Shown here piece after piece: positions 24,557 to 33,134 of a stretch of 64,000 nucleotides of DNA. The stretch is from Streptomyces angustmyceticus (GTDB lineage Bacteria > Actinomycetota > Actinomycetes > Streptomycetales > Streptomycetaceae): assembly GCF_019933235.1 (NCBI RefSeq), contig NZ_CP082945.1, positions 5,617,501-5,681,500 of the forward strand, given 5' to 3'. The position numbers and the translations under genes were made by a program. Under the pieces are notes generated by a model. The model searched no databases. It was not told the DNA's origin and was given only the letters and a program-made list of their open reading frames with translations. Positions within the stretch are counted from its first letter, which is position 1; the number at the start of each line of letters is the position of its first letter.

Positions 24557-25378
24557 TCAGGCCGACCGCGCCAGCTCGGCGAGCACCGCGTCGGTCAGCG
24601 GCGGCCAGGCCTCGATCGCCCACGGCCCGAAGGCCCGGTCGGCCAGCGCCACACACGCCGCGCCCGCGTCCGGGTCCACCCACAGGAACGTCCCGGACTG
24701 CCCGAAGTGCCCGAACGTGCGGGGCGAGGACGCGCTGCCCGTCCAGTGCGGTGCCTTGCCGTCGCGGATCTCGAAGCCCAGCCCCCAGTCGTTGGGCTTC
24801 TGGTGGCCGTAGCCCGGCAGCACACCCGTCAGACCGGGGAACGCCACCTGGGTGGCCTGCGCGAGGGTCTCCGGGGCGAGCAGCCGCGGCGCCTGCAGCT
24901 CCGCGGCGAACCGGGCCAGGTCGGCGACGGTGGACACGCCGTCCTTCGCGGGCGAGCCGGTCAGCTCCGTCGCGGTCATCCCGAGCGGGGCGAGCACCGC
25001 CTCGTGTAGGTACTGCGGGAAGGGGATGTCCGTCGCCTTGGCGAGGTGATCGCCCAGCGCCTCGAAGCCGGTGTTGGAGTAGAGCCTGCGGGTGCCGGGC
25101 TCGGCCATCGTGCGCTGCTCGTCGAAGGCCAGCCCCGACGTGTGGGCGAGGAGGTGACGGACCGTGGACCCCTCGGGACCGGCCGGTTCGTCCAGCTCGA
25201 CGGCCCCCTCCTCGACGGCCAGCAGAGCGGCGTACGCGGCCAGTGGCTTGGTGACGGACGCCAGCGGGAAGCGGTGGTCCTGGGGGCCGTAGGATCCGGC
25301 CACCGACCCGTCGGCTCGTACGACGGCGGCCGCAGCGGTGGGCACCGGCCAGTTCTCGATCATCCGCAGGCTCTGCAT
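24557..25378 (-). CDS. Serine hydrolase, beta-lactamase/class C PBP fold
   Basis: A 273-residue cytoplasmic-looking member of the serine beta-lactamase-like superfamily. The SxxK motif is SVTK near residue 42, YxN is YSN near residue 100, and the third element is HFGQSG near 225 in place of the KTG triad, typical of esterase/EstB or D-aminopeptidase-like members. No signal peptide is present, so a role as classical beta-lactamase is unlikely. I prefer the ATG at 25378 (MQSLRMIENWPVP); a GTG two codons earlier is also possible. No operon partner. Confidence 0.85.
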   Translation of the reverse strand: MQSLRMIENWPVPTAAAAVVRADGSVAGSYGPQDHRFPLASVTKPLAAYAALLAVEEGAVELDEPAGPEGSTVRHLLAHTSGLAFDEQRTMAEPGTRRLYSNTGFEALGDHLAKATDIPFPQYLHEAVLAPLGMTATELTGSPAKDGVSTVADLARFAAELQAPRLLAPETLAQATQVAFPGLTGVLPGYGHQKPNDWGLGFEIRDGKAPHWTGSASSPRTFGHFGQSGTFLWVDPDAGAACVALADRAFGPWAIEAWPPLTDAVLAELARSA

Positions 25379-25466
25379 GCCCACGAGCCTAGGCGGTGCC
25401 CGGTCCGCCCCCGCCGGGAGGTCCGTGGCTTCTCAAATCCCGGTCAAGTCCGGCCAAGATCCGCAC

Positions 25467-25497
25467 TTGCCTGGAGTGCACTCGAAGTCTCTAGCGT
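25467..25497 (+). promoter_or_regulatory. 19-bp-spacer promoter with GAGTGCACTC dyad upstream of merR
   Basis: TTGCCT (25467-25472) and TAGCGT (25492-25497) are 19 bp apart; the spacer holds the perfect dyad GAGTGCACTC (25474-25483). This is the geometry of a MerR-controlled promoter and suggests autoregulation of merR and the aldo/keto reductase. Confidence 0.6.
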
Positions 25498-25563
25498 TGA
25501 GCACGTCGAGGACATCCGGCGCGAGGGCCGGGAGACATCCGGCGATACAGGGGAGCACGGGGC

Positions 25564-26049
25564 ATGACGGTCACGCAGCAGGAGAAGGCCACGAGCCCGG
25601 CCGCGGCCGGGAGGCTGCCGAAGCGGCCGCGCGGCTGCGGCACCGAGCGCGCGCACCCGCGGCCCGCCGGCCGGGACCAGTACACGATCGGCGAGGTGGC
25701 GGAGCACACCGGGCTCAGCGCCCACACCCTGCGCTGGTACGAGCGCATCGGCCTGATGCCGCACGTGGACCGCACCCACACCGGCCAGCGGCGCTTCACC
25801 AACCGCGATCTGGACTGGCTGAGCCTGGTGACCAAGCTGCGGCTGACCGGTATGCCGGTCGCGGACATGGTCCGCTACGCCGAGCTGGTACGGGACGGCG
25901 AGCGCACCTTCGCCGAGCGCGAGGAGCTGCTGACCGCGCACCGCGAGGACGTACGGCAGCGGATCGCCGAGCTGCAGAGCACGCTGGACGTACTCGACTA
26001 CAAGATCGACATCTATGCCGACGCCCGGCGGGCGTCCGAGAGGTTCTGA
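25564..26049 (+). CDS. MerR family transcriptional regulator
   Basis: A 161-residue MerR regulator. After a basic N-terminal extension of ~38 residues, the helix-turn-helix and wing are YTIGEVAEHTGLSAHTLRWYERIGL and GQRRFTNRDLDWL. The C-terminal dimerisation coiled coil (REDVRQRIAELQSTLDVLDYK) lacks the Cys cluster of metal or SoxR-type sensors, so a small-molecule or aldehyde signal is more likely. The ATG at 25564 follows GGGGAG. Its promoter has the 19-bp spacer typical of MerR targets, and the aldo/keto reductase gene begins 6 bp after its stop, so they form one operon. Confidence 0.9.
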   Translation: MTVTQQEKATSPAAAGRLPKRPRGCGTERAHPRPAGRDQYTIGEVAEHTGLSAHTLRWYERIGLMPHVDRTHTGQRRFTNRDLDWLSLVTKLRLTGMPVADMVRYAELVRDGERTFAEREELLTAHREDVRQRIAELQSTLDVLDYKIDIYADARRASERF

Positions 26050-26055
26050 GGTCTG

Positions 26056-27081
26056 ATGGGTAGCGACAAGATCGAGACGGTCGAGCTGGGCACCGGCGGG
26101 CCGCGGGTCGGGGTGCAGGGCCTCGGCTGCATGGGCATGAGCTTCGCGTACGGCCCGACGGACGCCGACGAGGCGCGGGCCACGCTGGAGCGGGCCCGGG
26201 AGCTGGGCGTGACGCTCTTCGACACCGCCGACATGTACGGCAGGGGCGAGAACGAGAAGTTCATCGCCCCGTTCGTCCGGGCACACCGCGACGAGGTCGT
26301 GCTGGCCACCAAGTTCGCGATCTCCCCCGACCCGGACCACCCGGACGACCCGTTCAAGCGCGTCATCCGCAACGACCGGGCCTACATCCGGCAGGCCGTC
26401 GAGGGCAGCCTCACGCGCCTGGGCGTCGACGAGATCGACCTGTACTACATGCACCGGCGCGATGTGAACGTCCCGATCGAGGAGTCGGTCGGCGCGATGG
26501 CCGAGCTGGTGGCCGAGGGCAAGGTCAAGCACCTGGGGCTGAGCGAGGTGACCGCCGCCGAGCTGCGCGCGGCGCACGCCGTGCACCCGATCGCCGCCCT
26601 GCAGTCGGAGTGGTCGCTGTTCAGCCGGGACATCGAGGACGGCGTGGTGCAGGCCGCGGCCGAGCTCGGCGTCGGCCTCGTCCCGTACTCGCCGCTCGGC
26701 CGGGGCTTCCTCACCGGCGCGTTCGTCAGCGCCGACAAGGAGCTGACGCAGGACGACTTCCGGCGCACCCAGCCCCGCTTCACCGGCGACAACGCCACCG
26801 CCAACGCCGCGCTGCTGGAGCCGGTCCGCACGATCGCCGAGGCCCATGGCGCGACGCCCGGCCAGATCGCGCTGGCCTGGGTGCAGCAGCAGGCCGCGGT
26901 CCACGGGGCCGCCGTCGTGCCGATCCCCGGCACCCGTAAGCGCAGCCGCGTCGAGGAGAACACCTCGGCCACCCGGATCCGGCTGAGCGAGCAGGACCTG
27001 GTGCTGCTGGAGCCGATCGCCGGGCAGGTCGCGGGGGCGCGGTACGCGGACATGACGCACACCTCGCAGGGCCGGTCGTAG
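26056..27081 (+). CDS. Aldo/keto reductase
   Basis: A 341-residue NADPH-dependent aldehyde/ketone reductase of the AKR13-like type. The catalytic tetrad is visible: Asp in FDTADMYG (with Tyr at the end), Lys in LATKFAI and His in YMHRRDVNVP. Cofactor-binding parts are VPYSPLGRGFLTG and VPIPGTRKRSRVEEN near residue 290. It follows the MerR gene by 6 bp and is probably induced by the compound that regulator senses. The gene ends before a strong hairpin at 27089-27118. Confidence 0.92.
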   Translation: MGSDKIETVELGTGGPRVGVQGLGCMGMSFAYGPTDADEARATLERARELGVTLFDTADMYGRGENEKFIAPFVRAHRDEVVLATKFAISPDPDHPDDPFKRVIRNDRAYIRQAVEGSLTRLGVDEIDLYYMHRRDVNVPIEESVGAMAELVAEGKVKHLGLSEVTAAELRAAHAVHPIAALQSEWSLFSRDIEDGVVQAAAELGVGLVPYSPLGRGFLTGAFVSADKELTQDDFRRTQPRFTGDNATANAALLEPVRTIAEAHGATPGQIALAWVQQQAAVHGAAVVPIPGTRKRSRVEENTSATRIRLSEQDLVLLEPIAGQVAGARYADMTHTSQGRS

Positions 27082-27088
27082 GACGTGC

Positions 27089-27118
27089 GGGGGCGGGGCG
27101 AGGTGACGCCCCGCCCCC
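27089..27118. terminator. Hairpin between aldo/keto reductase and acyltransferase genes
   Basis: Perfect 12-bp arms GGGGGCGGGGCG (27089-27100) and CGCCCCGCCCCC (27107-27118), 6-nt loop, 7 bp after the reductase stop; it also serves the converging acyltransferase gene. Confidence 0.85.
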
Positions 27119-27151
27119 TCGGCCCCCGGCCGAGCCGCGCCGGCCGGGTGC

Positions 27152-28390
27152 TCACGCCAGCCGCAGCGCGAAGACGGCGAACCCGGCGGCCAGGAGCGCC
27201 GCGGCCGCCCGGCGGGCTCCGGTGACACCGGTCCAGGGCGCCTCGAAGCGGCGGGTGGTGCGGCCGATCAGGAGCAGCGCCGCGGCGAACAACGGCAGCC
27301 AGGCGAGCCGGGCGAGGAGCCAGCCGACGCCGTCGGGGGACGAGGTCAGGCCCGGCACCTCGCCCAGGAACGACGCGGGCACGGCCGCCGAGAGCAGTGC
27401 CGTCTGGTGCCAGCACAGGACCGTCATGGCCGAGAGGTTGACGACGGTGACCGGTGCCCACAGGGCGGGCCGGCGCAGCAGCCGGGCGAGCCGGTCCCGG
27501 AGCAGGACGGCGGCGCCGGACTGGGCCGCGGCAAGCGCCACGACCAGCAGCGACGGCGGGTGGGAGTTCGTCCGGTCCTGCCCGGGGACGCCGACCATGC
27601 TCGCCGGGTAGTGGAAGAACAGCAGCAGGGCCGCGAACAGCGCGGTGCCCCCGAGCAGCAGCGTCCAGGCGGCGCGCCGGCCGAGCCGCCGCTCGCCCCA
27701 GGACACCCCGAGCTGATAGGCGAACAGCCAGCCGGGCAGGAGGGTGAGCAGGCCGAGCCAGGCCGGTACGGCGTCGGCGAACGGCCCGTAGCGCAGGAAG
27801 TCCACCGCCGCCACGGCCGCCGCCAGCGGCGCCGCGGCCCAGGCGCCCCACCGCCGGGCGGCCCGCAGGCAGTACGGCGTCAGCGCGGTCACCGCCGCGT
27901 ACACGCCGACGAACCACAGCGGCTGGATCACCAGCGTCGCCCCGGTCCGCAGCGTCGCCTCCGGCACCCCCAGGCCGTACAGCACGGGGAGCAGCATCGC
28001 CCATACGGCCGTCACCCCGAGCACCGGGCGGCCCAGCCGGACGATCCGGCCGCGCAGCCAGGTCCGGACGGGCTCGCCCCGCTCGCCGGCGCGCCGCAGC
28101 GACCGGACCGACGCATGGCCGCCGACCAGGAAGAAGATGCCGAGCATCTGCAGCACCCAACTGGCGGGCGCGAGCGCGCCGACGGCGCTCAGCACGCTGC
28201 TGTTGTGGAGCGCGCCGCCGGCGTCGCGGGTGAAGCCCCCGACCAGCCAGTGGCCGGCGGGCACCGCGAGCAGCGCCAGCGCGCGCAGGCCGTCGAGGGC
28301 GCGGTCGCGGTCCGCGGGCGTGCGGTCCTCGATGGTGCGGACCGTGGTGCGGGCGGCGTCTTTGAGGGCCGCGGGGAGGGCGAGAGTCAT
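27152..28390 (-). CDS. Membrane acyltransferase, acyltransferase 3 family
   Basis: A 412-residue polytopic membrane protein with about ten hydrophobic helices. The family-3 start is seen in RDRALDGLRALALLAVPAGHWLVGG near residue 27, where an R/H pair is catalytic in related O-acetyltransferases, and in FFLVGGHASVRSLRR near residue 90. Such proteins acylate extracytoplasmic sugars, lipids or secreted metabolites. The ATG at 28390 lies 103 bp after the DUF1023 hydrolase stop in the same direction, so the two may be co-transcribed. The acceptor substrate is not predictable. Confidence 0.85.
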   Translation of the reverse strand: MTLALPAALKDAARTTVRTIEDRTPADRDRALDGLRALALLAVPAGHWLVGGFTRDAGGALHNSSVLSAVGALAPASWVLQMLGIFFLVGGHASVRSLRRAGERGEPVRTWLRGRIVRLGRPVLGVTAVWAMLLPVLYGLGVPEATLRTGATLVIQPLWFVGVYAAVTALTPYCLRAARRWGAWAAAPLAAAVAAVDFLRYGPFADAVPAWLGLLTLLPGWLFAYQLGVSWGERRLGRRAAWTLLLGGTALFAALLLFFHYPASMVGVPGQDRTNSHPPSLLVVALAAAQSGAAVLLRDRLARLLRRPALWAPVTVVNLSAMTVLCWHQTALLSAAVPASFLGEVPGLTSSPDGVGWLLARLAWLPLFAAALLLIGRTTRRFEAPWTGVTGARRAAAALLAAGFAVFALRLA

Positions 28391-28493
28391 GAGGCGTCCT
28401 TGAGTGAAGGGCCGAAGAGCTCGGGAGCGGCGGAGCGCGGGCGTCCGGGCGGCCGGTGAGACGGCGTCCCCCGGCGGTCCGGGAGCCCCGGTG

Positions 28494-29660
28494 TCAGCGC
28501 ACGGCGCCGTAGCGGCCCAGCACGATGGCCGCGAAGTTGCGGAGGGAGTCCGTACCGGGGGCGAGGTAGCCGGTGTGGCCCACGGCGCGCACGGCGGGGA
28601 CCCGGCGGGCGCCGAAGGCGGGGTCGGTGGGGTCGGTGCCGTGCCCCAGGCCGAACAGCTCGACGTTCGGGACGTCGCCGATCCAGTCGGAGGCGTCCCG
28701 CGCCGCCCAGACCCGGGCCGGGGTGCGCAGTTGCGCCACGCTGTCCCGGCGGATGCCGGGGGAGCCGAAGAGGACCAGGTCGGCGACGCGGCCACCGTCC
28801 GCACGTGCCACGGCCAGCCCGCAGACCACCGAGCCGTAGCTGTGGCACAGCACCGCCGGTGCCGGGGCGCCGACTGCGGCCAGGCCGGACAGGAAGCGGG
28901 CCAGCCGTGGGGCTCCGGCATCGGCGAGCCGCCCGGTCATGGCATCCGGGCCGATACCGACCGGCGTGGTGTACCCGGCCCAGGCGACGACCGCGGTACG
29001 GGTCCCGGGCGCCTCGGCGGTCAGCCGGGTCCGCAGCGACCCGGCCATCCCGGCCGGTGTGCCGTACGGGTCCCGCGCGCGGTCGAAGGAGCCCAGGTCG
29101 ATGTCCGAGCCGGGCACGATCACTGCGGTGCGCTCGGCCGTGGCCAAGTCGCCGTACACCTCGGCCACTTGGCCGCGGCCGCGGGGGTCGAAGGCGAGGA
29201 TGTGCCGACCGGGGGAGAGGAGCGAGGCGCAGCGGGCGGCCGCCTTCCCGGCCTGCCGGCGGTCCTCGGAGGTGCCGGCCGGATCGGCGGCCCGGGCCCG
29301 CTGGCGGTCCCGCTCGGCGGCCAGCGCACGGGAGTTGGCCGCGTACCGCACGGCGGGGGGCACGCCGTCGAGGTTGCCGACGGTGAGCGGATGCCGGGCC
29401 ACCAGCGCCCGCCGCTGCCCGTCGGTCAGCGCGGCGAAGAAGCGCGCGACGTCGGCGGGGCGGGCGGTCGCCGGGTCCGGCAGCCGGACGCCGAGGGAGT
29501 GGTCGGCGCGCCAGGCGGCGGCGCCGGGCGGCGGGCCCGTGACGGCACTCTGCGCGGTGCCGGCCGCCCAGCCGCCGGTGCCGGCGGCCACGGCCAGCGC
29601 GAGCGCGGCGCCGAGGAGTGTGCGCCGGCCGCGTCGAGTGACGGCTCGCAGCCTGGTCAT
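28494..29660 (-). CDS. Secreted alpha/beta hydrolase, DUF1023 family (copy 1)
   Basis: A 388-residue exported or membrane-anchored hydrolase. An Arg-rich N-terminus and hydrophobic segment (residues ~12-38) form a signal or anchor. The DUF1023 core includes RHPLTVGNLDG near 92, SPGRHILAFDPRGRGQ near 150, the nucleophile elbow LCHSYGSVVCGL (Ser near 270) and the C-terminal LFGLGHGTDPTDPAFG and VGHTGYLAPGTDSLRNFA, which hold the Asp and His region. The protein is clearly paralogous to the one at 33135-34349. A TACC-N2-GGTA motif shared with the sensor kinase promoter lies 95 bp before its start, suggesting control by the adjacent two-component system. Substrate unknown; lipid ester hydrolysis is plausible. 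Confidence 0.85.
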   Translation of the reverse strand: MTRLRAVTRRGRRTLLGAALALAVAAGTGGWAAGTAQSAVTGPPPGAAAWRADHSLGVRLPDPATARPADVARFFAALTDGQRRALVARHPLTVGNLDGVPPAVRYAANSRALAAERDRQRARAADPAGTSEDRRQAGKAAARCASLLSPGRHILAFDPRGRGQVAEVYGDLATAERTAVIVPGSDIDLGSFDRARDPYGTPAGMAGSLRTRLTAEAPGTRTAVVAWAGYTTPVGIGPDAMTGRLADAGAPRLARFLSGLAAVGAPAPAVLCHSYGSVVCGLAVARADGGRVADLVLFGSPGIRRDSVAQLRTPARVWAARDASDWIGDVPNVELFGLGHGTDPTDPAFGARRVPAVRAVGHTGYLAPGTDSLRNFAAIVLGRYGAVR

Positions 29661-29716
29661 GGTGGTGTCTCCCTCTCCCGGTGGTGTGGCGGAGGGAAAC
29701 GTAGGAAGAGGGCTTA

Positions 29717-29729
29717 TGACGCGGCGTCA
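29717..29729. promoter_or_regulatory. Palindrome TGACGC-G-GCGTCA
   Basis: A perfect 6-bp inverted repeat around one base, 57 bp before the DUF1023 copy 1 start. It could be a repressor site; the binding protein is unknown. Confidence 0.4.
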
Positions 29730-29751
29730 CACCGCGGAGCCAACTGCCGGG

Positions 29752-29770
29752 TGATACCCCGGTAGGGGGG
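29752..29770. promoter_or_regulatory. Candidate response-regulator box (GATACCCCGGTAGGGGG)
   Basis: The core TACC-CC-GGTA at 29755-29764 is a perfect palindrome with a G-run on its right. The same arrangement (CATACC-N2-GGTAGGGGG on the opposite strand) is found upstream of the sensor kinase gene at 31994-32010. Confidence 0.55.
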
Positions 29771-29852
29771 AGACGCCTCCCTCCTCCTCAAGGAGGGGCA
29801 GGGCGGAAGGGCACGCCCGGGAACCCTCCCCGGCCGCTGCTGCTCCCGGCCG

Positions 29853-30533
29853 CTACTGCTCCCCGGGCGTGACCAGCCCCGACTCGTACGCGAAGATCAC
29901 GGCCTGGGCGCGGTCCCGCAGCACCAACTTGGCGAGCACCCGGCTGACATGGGTCTTCACGGTCTGCTCGGCGACGATCAGCGCGGCGGCGATCTCCTGG
30001 TTCGACAGACCGCGGGCGATCAGCTCCAGGACCTCCGTCTCGCGCGGGGTGAGGCCCTTCAGCCGCAGTGCCGCCCGGCCCTTGCGCGGCGCGGGCCGCC
30101 GGCGGGCGAAATCGGCTATCAGCCGCCGGGTCACGGACGGGGCGAGCAGCGCCTCGCCCGCCGCCACGACCCGGACCGCGGAGATCAGATCACCCGGCGG
30201 CGCGTCCTTGAGCAGGAACCCGGACGCCCCCGCCCGCAGCGCCTCGTAGACGTAGTCGTCGACATCGAAGGTGGTCAGCATCAGCACCTTCGGGCGGTGC
30301 AGCACACCGGGGGGCGGATCGAGCAGCTGCCGGGCCGCCTCCAGGCCGTCCATCTCCGGCATCCGGACATCCATCAGCACCACATCGGGGTGCGTCCGGC
30401 GGCTCAGCTCCACTCCCTGTACACCGTCCGGCGCATCGCCCACCACCTCGATGCCGTTCTGCGCGGCGAGCAGCGCGGCGAAGCCCGCACGCACCATGGC
30501 CTGGTCGTCGACGATGATCACGCGGGTGGTCAT
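29853..30533 (-). CDS. NarL/FixJ-type response regulator (LuxR HTH)
   Basis: A 226-residue DNA-binding response regulator. The receiver domain has the acidic pair in IIVDDQAMVR, the phospho-acceptor Asp in VVLMDVRMPEMDG near residue 54, Thr in LMLTTFD and Lys in GFLLKDAPP. The C-terminal LuxR helix-turn-helix is LTPRETEVLELIARGLSNQEIA near residue 160 and VKTHVSRVLAKL. The ATG at 30533 overlaps the kinase stop by 4 bp (ATGA), so kinase and regulator are co-translated. It probably controls its own operon and the DUF1023 gene through the shared TACC-N2-GGTA motif. Confidence 0.95.
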   Translation of the reverse strand: MTTRVIIVDDQAMVRAGFAALLAAQNGIEVVGDAPDGVQGVELSRRTHPDVVLMDVRMPEMDGLEAARQLLDPPPGVLHRPKVLMLTTFDVDDYVYEALRAGASGFLLKDAPPGDLISAVRVVAAGEALLAPSVTRRLIADFARRRPAPRKGRAALRLKGLTPRETEVLELIARGLSNQEIAAALIVAEQTVKTHVSRVLAKLVLRDRAQAVIFAYESGLVTPGEQ

Positions 30534-31933
30534 AGGGAGCCGGAATCCTTCGGTGAAAGGGGTACCGCCGCGGCGGGCGGCGGCGAAAGGGGGAGCTGCG
30601 CGGCCACCCGGAACCCGCCGTCGGGCAGCGGCCCGGTGTCGAGCGAACCGTCCACCAGCCGCACCCGCTCCCGCATGCCGATGAGGCCGTGGCCGGTGCC
30701 GTTGGTCTCCAGCGGCGCGGCGGGCGCGGACGGCGCGGGCGGCGGGGAGTTGACGACGAGAACGGTCAGCCGTGAGCCGTCCGCCGTCGTCGTCACCGAC
30801 ACCTGGGCCGGTGCACCCGGGGCGTGCCGTACGACATTGGCCAGCGCCTCCTGCACGATGCGGTAGGCCGACAGATCCACCGCCGGTTCGAGCGGTATCC
30901 GTTCCCCGGGCAGCGACAACTCCACCGGCACACCCGCCCGTACGGTCCCCTCGACCAGCTTCGGCAGCATGCCGATACCGGGCTGCGGGGTCTTCTCCGG
31001 GCCGCCGTGCCGCTCCGCCTCCTCGCTGCGCAGCACACCGAGCAGTCGGCGCATCTCCGCCAGCGACTCCCGTGCGGTCGCCGCGATCGACCCGAACTCC
31101 TCCTCGGCCTCCCGGGGTATCCCGCTGATGCGGTACGGGGCGCTGTCGGCCTGGACCGTGATCACCGACATGTGGTGGGCGACGACATCGTGCAGCTCGC
31201 GAGCGATACGGGTGCGCTCCTCCAGCAGCGTCCGACGGGCCCGCTCGGCCTCGCTGATGGTCTCCTGCTCGATCAACTTCCGCCGGGCGTCGCCGCGTTC
31301 CCGCAGCGTGGCGCCCATCATCAGCACCACTCCGGTCAGCACGAACAGCAGCACCCAGGTGCTGTTGATCCGGTCCGAGGTGACCGGGGGGACCGGGGTG
31401 ACCGGGGCGACCGCCTCGGAGAGGATGCCCGCCAGACCGGTCGTCAGCCAGACGGCGATCAGGGTGCGGCCGCGCTCGCGCAGCGACAGCGCCACCATCA
31501 GCGCCAGATAGCCGACGATCGTCATGGGCGTCCAGGGCCAGGCGCGGCCCTCGATGCCGTCCGCGTGGATGAGCGCCAGGGCGGTGACGATGTCCGCCGT
31601 GAAGATCACCCACCAGGCCTGCAGCGGCCGGGTCACCGCGAGCAGCAGCGGCGCGACCTGCGCGGTGCCCAGCGCGCCGGACAGCCCGCCGTCCAGGCCG
31701 TAGTCGTGGCTGAGGACGGTGATGGTCGTCGGCAGCAGGGACACCGTGAACACGAACGCGACCAGATACGGCAGCCGGCGCAGCCAGGCGCTCCGGACGC
31801 TGCTGAACAGCGGGGTGCCGGGTTCGGTCGGTGTGCCGAGCTCGACGGCGAGGAGGCGCAGCGCCTGCCGTACGGCGCGCAGCACCCGGCGTCGGGTCGG
31901 TTCGTCCGCGGGGTGGGAAGAGGGTCCGGTCAT
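30530..31933 (-). CDS. Sensor histidine kinase, HisKA_3 type
   Basis: A 467-residue NarL-type partner kinase. Hydrophobic helices occupy roughly residues 50-185, without a sizeable extracytoplasmic domain, so the signal is likely within or at the membrane. The dimerisation box with the phospho-His is RTRIARELHDVVAHHMSVI near residue 255, and the ATPase domain has the N box ANVVRHAP and the Gly-rich NGTGHGLIGMRERV. A Pro/Val repeat (VAPVTPVPPVTS) sits in an inter-helix loop, encoded by short GGGGTGACC-like repeats. The ATG at 31933 was chosen because upstream codons are not kinase-like. It is operonic with the response regulator. Confidence 0.93.
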   Translation of the reverse strand: MTGPSSHPADEPTRRRVLRAVRQALRLLAVELGTPTEPGTPLFSSVRSAWLRRLPYLVAFVFTVSLLPTTITVLSHDYGLDGGLSGALGTAQVAPLLLAVTRPLQAWWVIFTADIVTALALIHADGIEGRAWPWTPMTIVGYLALMVALSLRERGRTLIAVWLTTGLAGILSEAVAPVTPVPPVTSDRINSTWVLLFVLTGVVLMMGATLRERGDARRKLIEQETISEAERARRTLLEERTRIARELHDVVAHHMSVITVQADSAPYRISGIPREAEEEFGSIAATARESLAEMRRLLGVLRSEEAERHGGPEKTPQPGIGMLPKLVEGTVRAGVPVELSLPGERIPLEPAVDLSAYRIVQEALANVVRHAPGAPAQVSVTTTADGSRLTVLVVNSPPPAPSAPAAPLETNGTGHGLIGMRERVRLVDGSLDTGPLPDGGFRVAAQLPLSPPPAAAVPLSPKDSGSL

Positions 31934-31993
31934 CGCGACTCCATCCAAGCGGACCGCCGCGGCCGTGACGTCATACCAGGGGCCGGACTTCCA

Positions 31994-32010
31994 CCCCCTA
32001 CCACGGTATG
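31994..32010. promoter_or_regulatory. Candidate response-regulator box upstream of sensor kinase
   Basis: CCCCCTACCACGGTATG contains the palindrome TACC-AC-GGTA (31999-32008), 66 bp before the kinase start. With flanking bases it matches the site upstream of DUF1023 copy 1 at nearly all positions when read on the other strand. Confidence 0.55.
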
Positions 32011-32049
32011 AGCCCCCGGATCCCGTCTCGGGGTCCGGACCCCGAGACG

Positions 32050-32937
32050 CTACAGCTCCGCGAGCAACTCGGCCTTCTTCGCGCTGAATTCGTCGTCGGT
32101 CAGCAGGCCCGCCCCGTGCAGCTCGCCGAGGTGGCGTATCCGGTCCGCGATGTCGGCGGGGTCCCGGCGCGCGTCCCCGGTCCGGCGGCGCGGTTCGCCC
32201 TCCTCCGGGTCCTGCGCCGGCTCGGCGGCGCGTACGGCCTGCAGCACGGCGGCCGCGAACGGCAGTGACTCGTGCACCGGGCCGTACCCCAGCCCGAAGA
32301 CCACCGCGGCCGGATCCTGGTCCGCCTCGCCCGCCCCGGGCTCGCGGGCGCCGCGCGCCAGCAGCCGCAGATAGCCGTTGAGGATCTCCGGGGACCGCCA
32401 CTCGACGCCGGCCAGCTCGCCGACCGGGAAGGTCTGGTCGCCGCACTTCCACTTCGCCGAGGACGCGCCCGTCCAGAACCACCGGAAGACGACCGCTCGC
32501 CCGTCGAAGGACGCCTTCCCGTCGTACGCCTTGAAGTGCAGGGGAGGCTCCGGCGCGGCGACGAGATGGCGGTCGGCGGGCTCCTTCGCGTCGGGGCCGA
32601 GCACCGTGCGCAGCTCGTCGGCGTAGTACTCGGCCAGCGTCCCGCGCTCGGCCGGGAGCACCAGCCGGTACGGATCGGCGTCCTCCTTGAGCTGTCCGTC
32701 CGCCGCCTCCATCAGCGGGTCGGCGCCGGGCCGGGGCACGGCGTGCAGCACCACCGTGCCGCGTCTGCCCCCGCTCACCTCGACGGAGCTCAGCGCCTCG
32801 TACGGAATGCGTCGCTCGCCGAGCGCCTGGAACAGCTTCGGCTTGCGGATCCCCCGTTCGAAGCGGATGAGTACGGAGTCCGTGTCGAACTCCCAGACGG
32901 CATGAAAACCGGCCAGCACATCACCCATGCGGCTCAT
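32050..32937 (-). CDS. DUF4429 protein with SHOCT-like C-terminus
   Basis: A 295-residue cytoplasmic protein. The DUF4429 domain repeats twice: FHAVWEFDTDSVLIRFERG near residue 12 and LHFKAYDGKASFDGRAVVFRW near 132, each an Ig/PH-like beta domain ending in a conserved IPYEALSSVEV or FPVGELAGVEW. The C-terminus is a SHOCT helix pair, IADRIRHLGELHGAGLLTDDEFSAKKAELL, which usually mediates oligomerisation. Function is not established for this family. The ATG at 32937 lacks a strong ribosome binding site; an ATG three codons later is possible. Confidence 0.82.
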   Translation of the reverse strand: MSRMGDVLAGFHAVWEFDTDSVLIRFERGIRKPKLFQALGERRIPYEALSSVEVSGGRRGTVVLHAVPRPGADPLMEAADGQLKEDADPYRLVLPAERGTLAEYYADELRTVLGPDAKEPADRHLVAAPEPPLHFKAYDGKASFDGRAVVFRWFWTGASSAKWKCGDQTFPVGELAGVEWRSPEILNGYLRLLARGAREPGAGEADQDPAAVVFGLGYGPVHESLPFAAAVLQAVRAAEPAQDPEEGEPRRRTGDARRDPADIADRIRHLGELHGAGLLTDDEFSAKKAELLAEL

Positions 32938-33134
32938 CGTATGCGGGCGGTTGCCCGCCCGTCCCCCCTCCGGACACCTCGGGGGCGGCTGCCGGAGCTA
33001 CGCGCGTCACCCCGGTCACCCGCCGTGTTCCTGCCTGGTGGACGCCGCCGGCGCCGGGTGCGGTTCCCGCGGGCACGGCCCGTCCCCGGGCGCCGGGCCG
33101 TGCCCGCGGCACCGGTCGTGGGGCCCGGCGGCCC

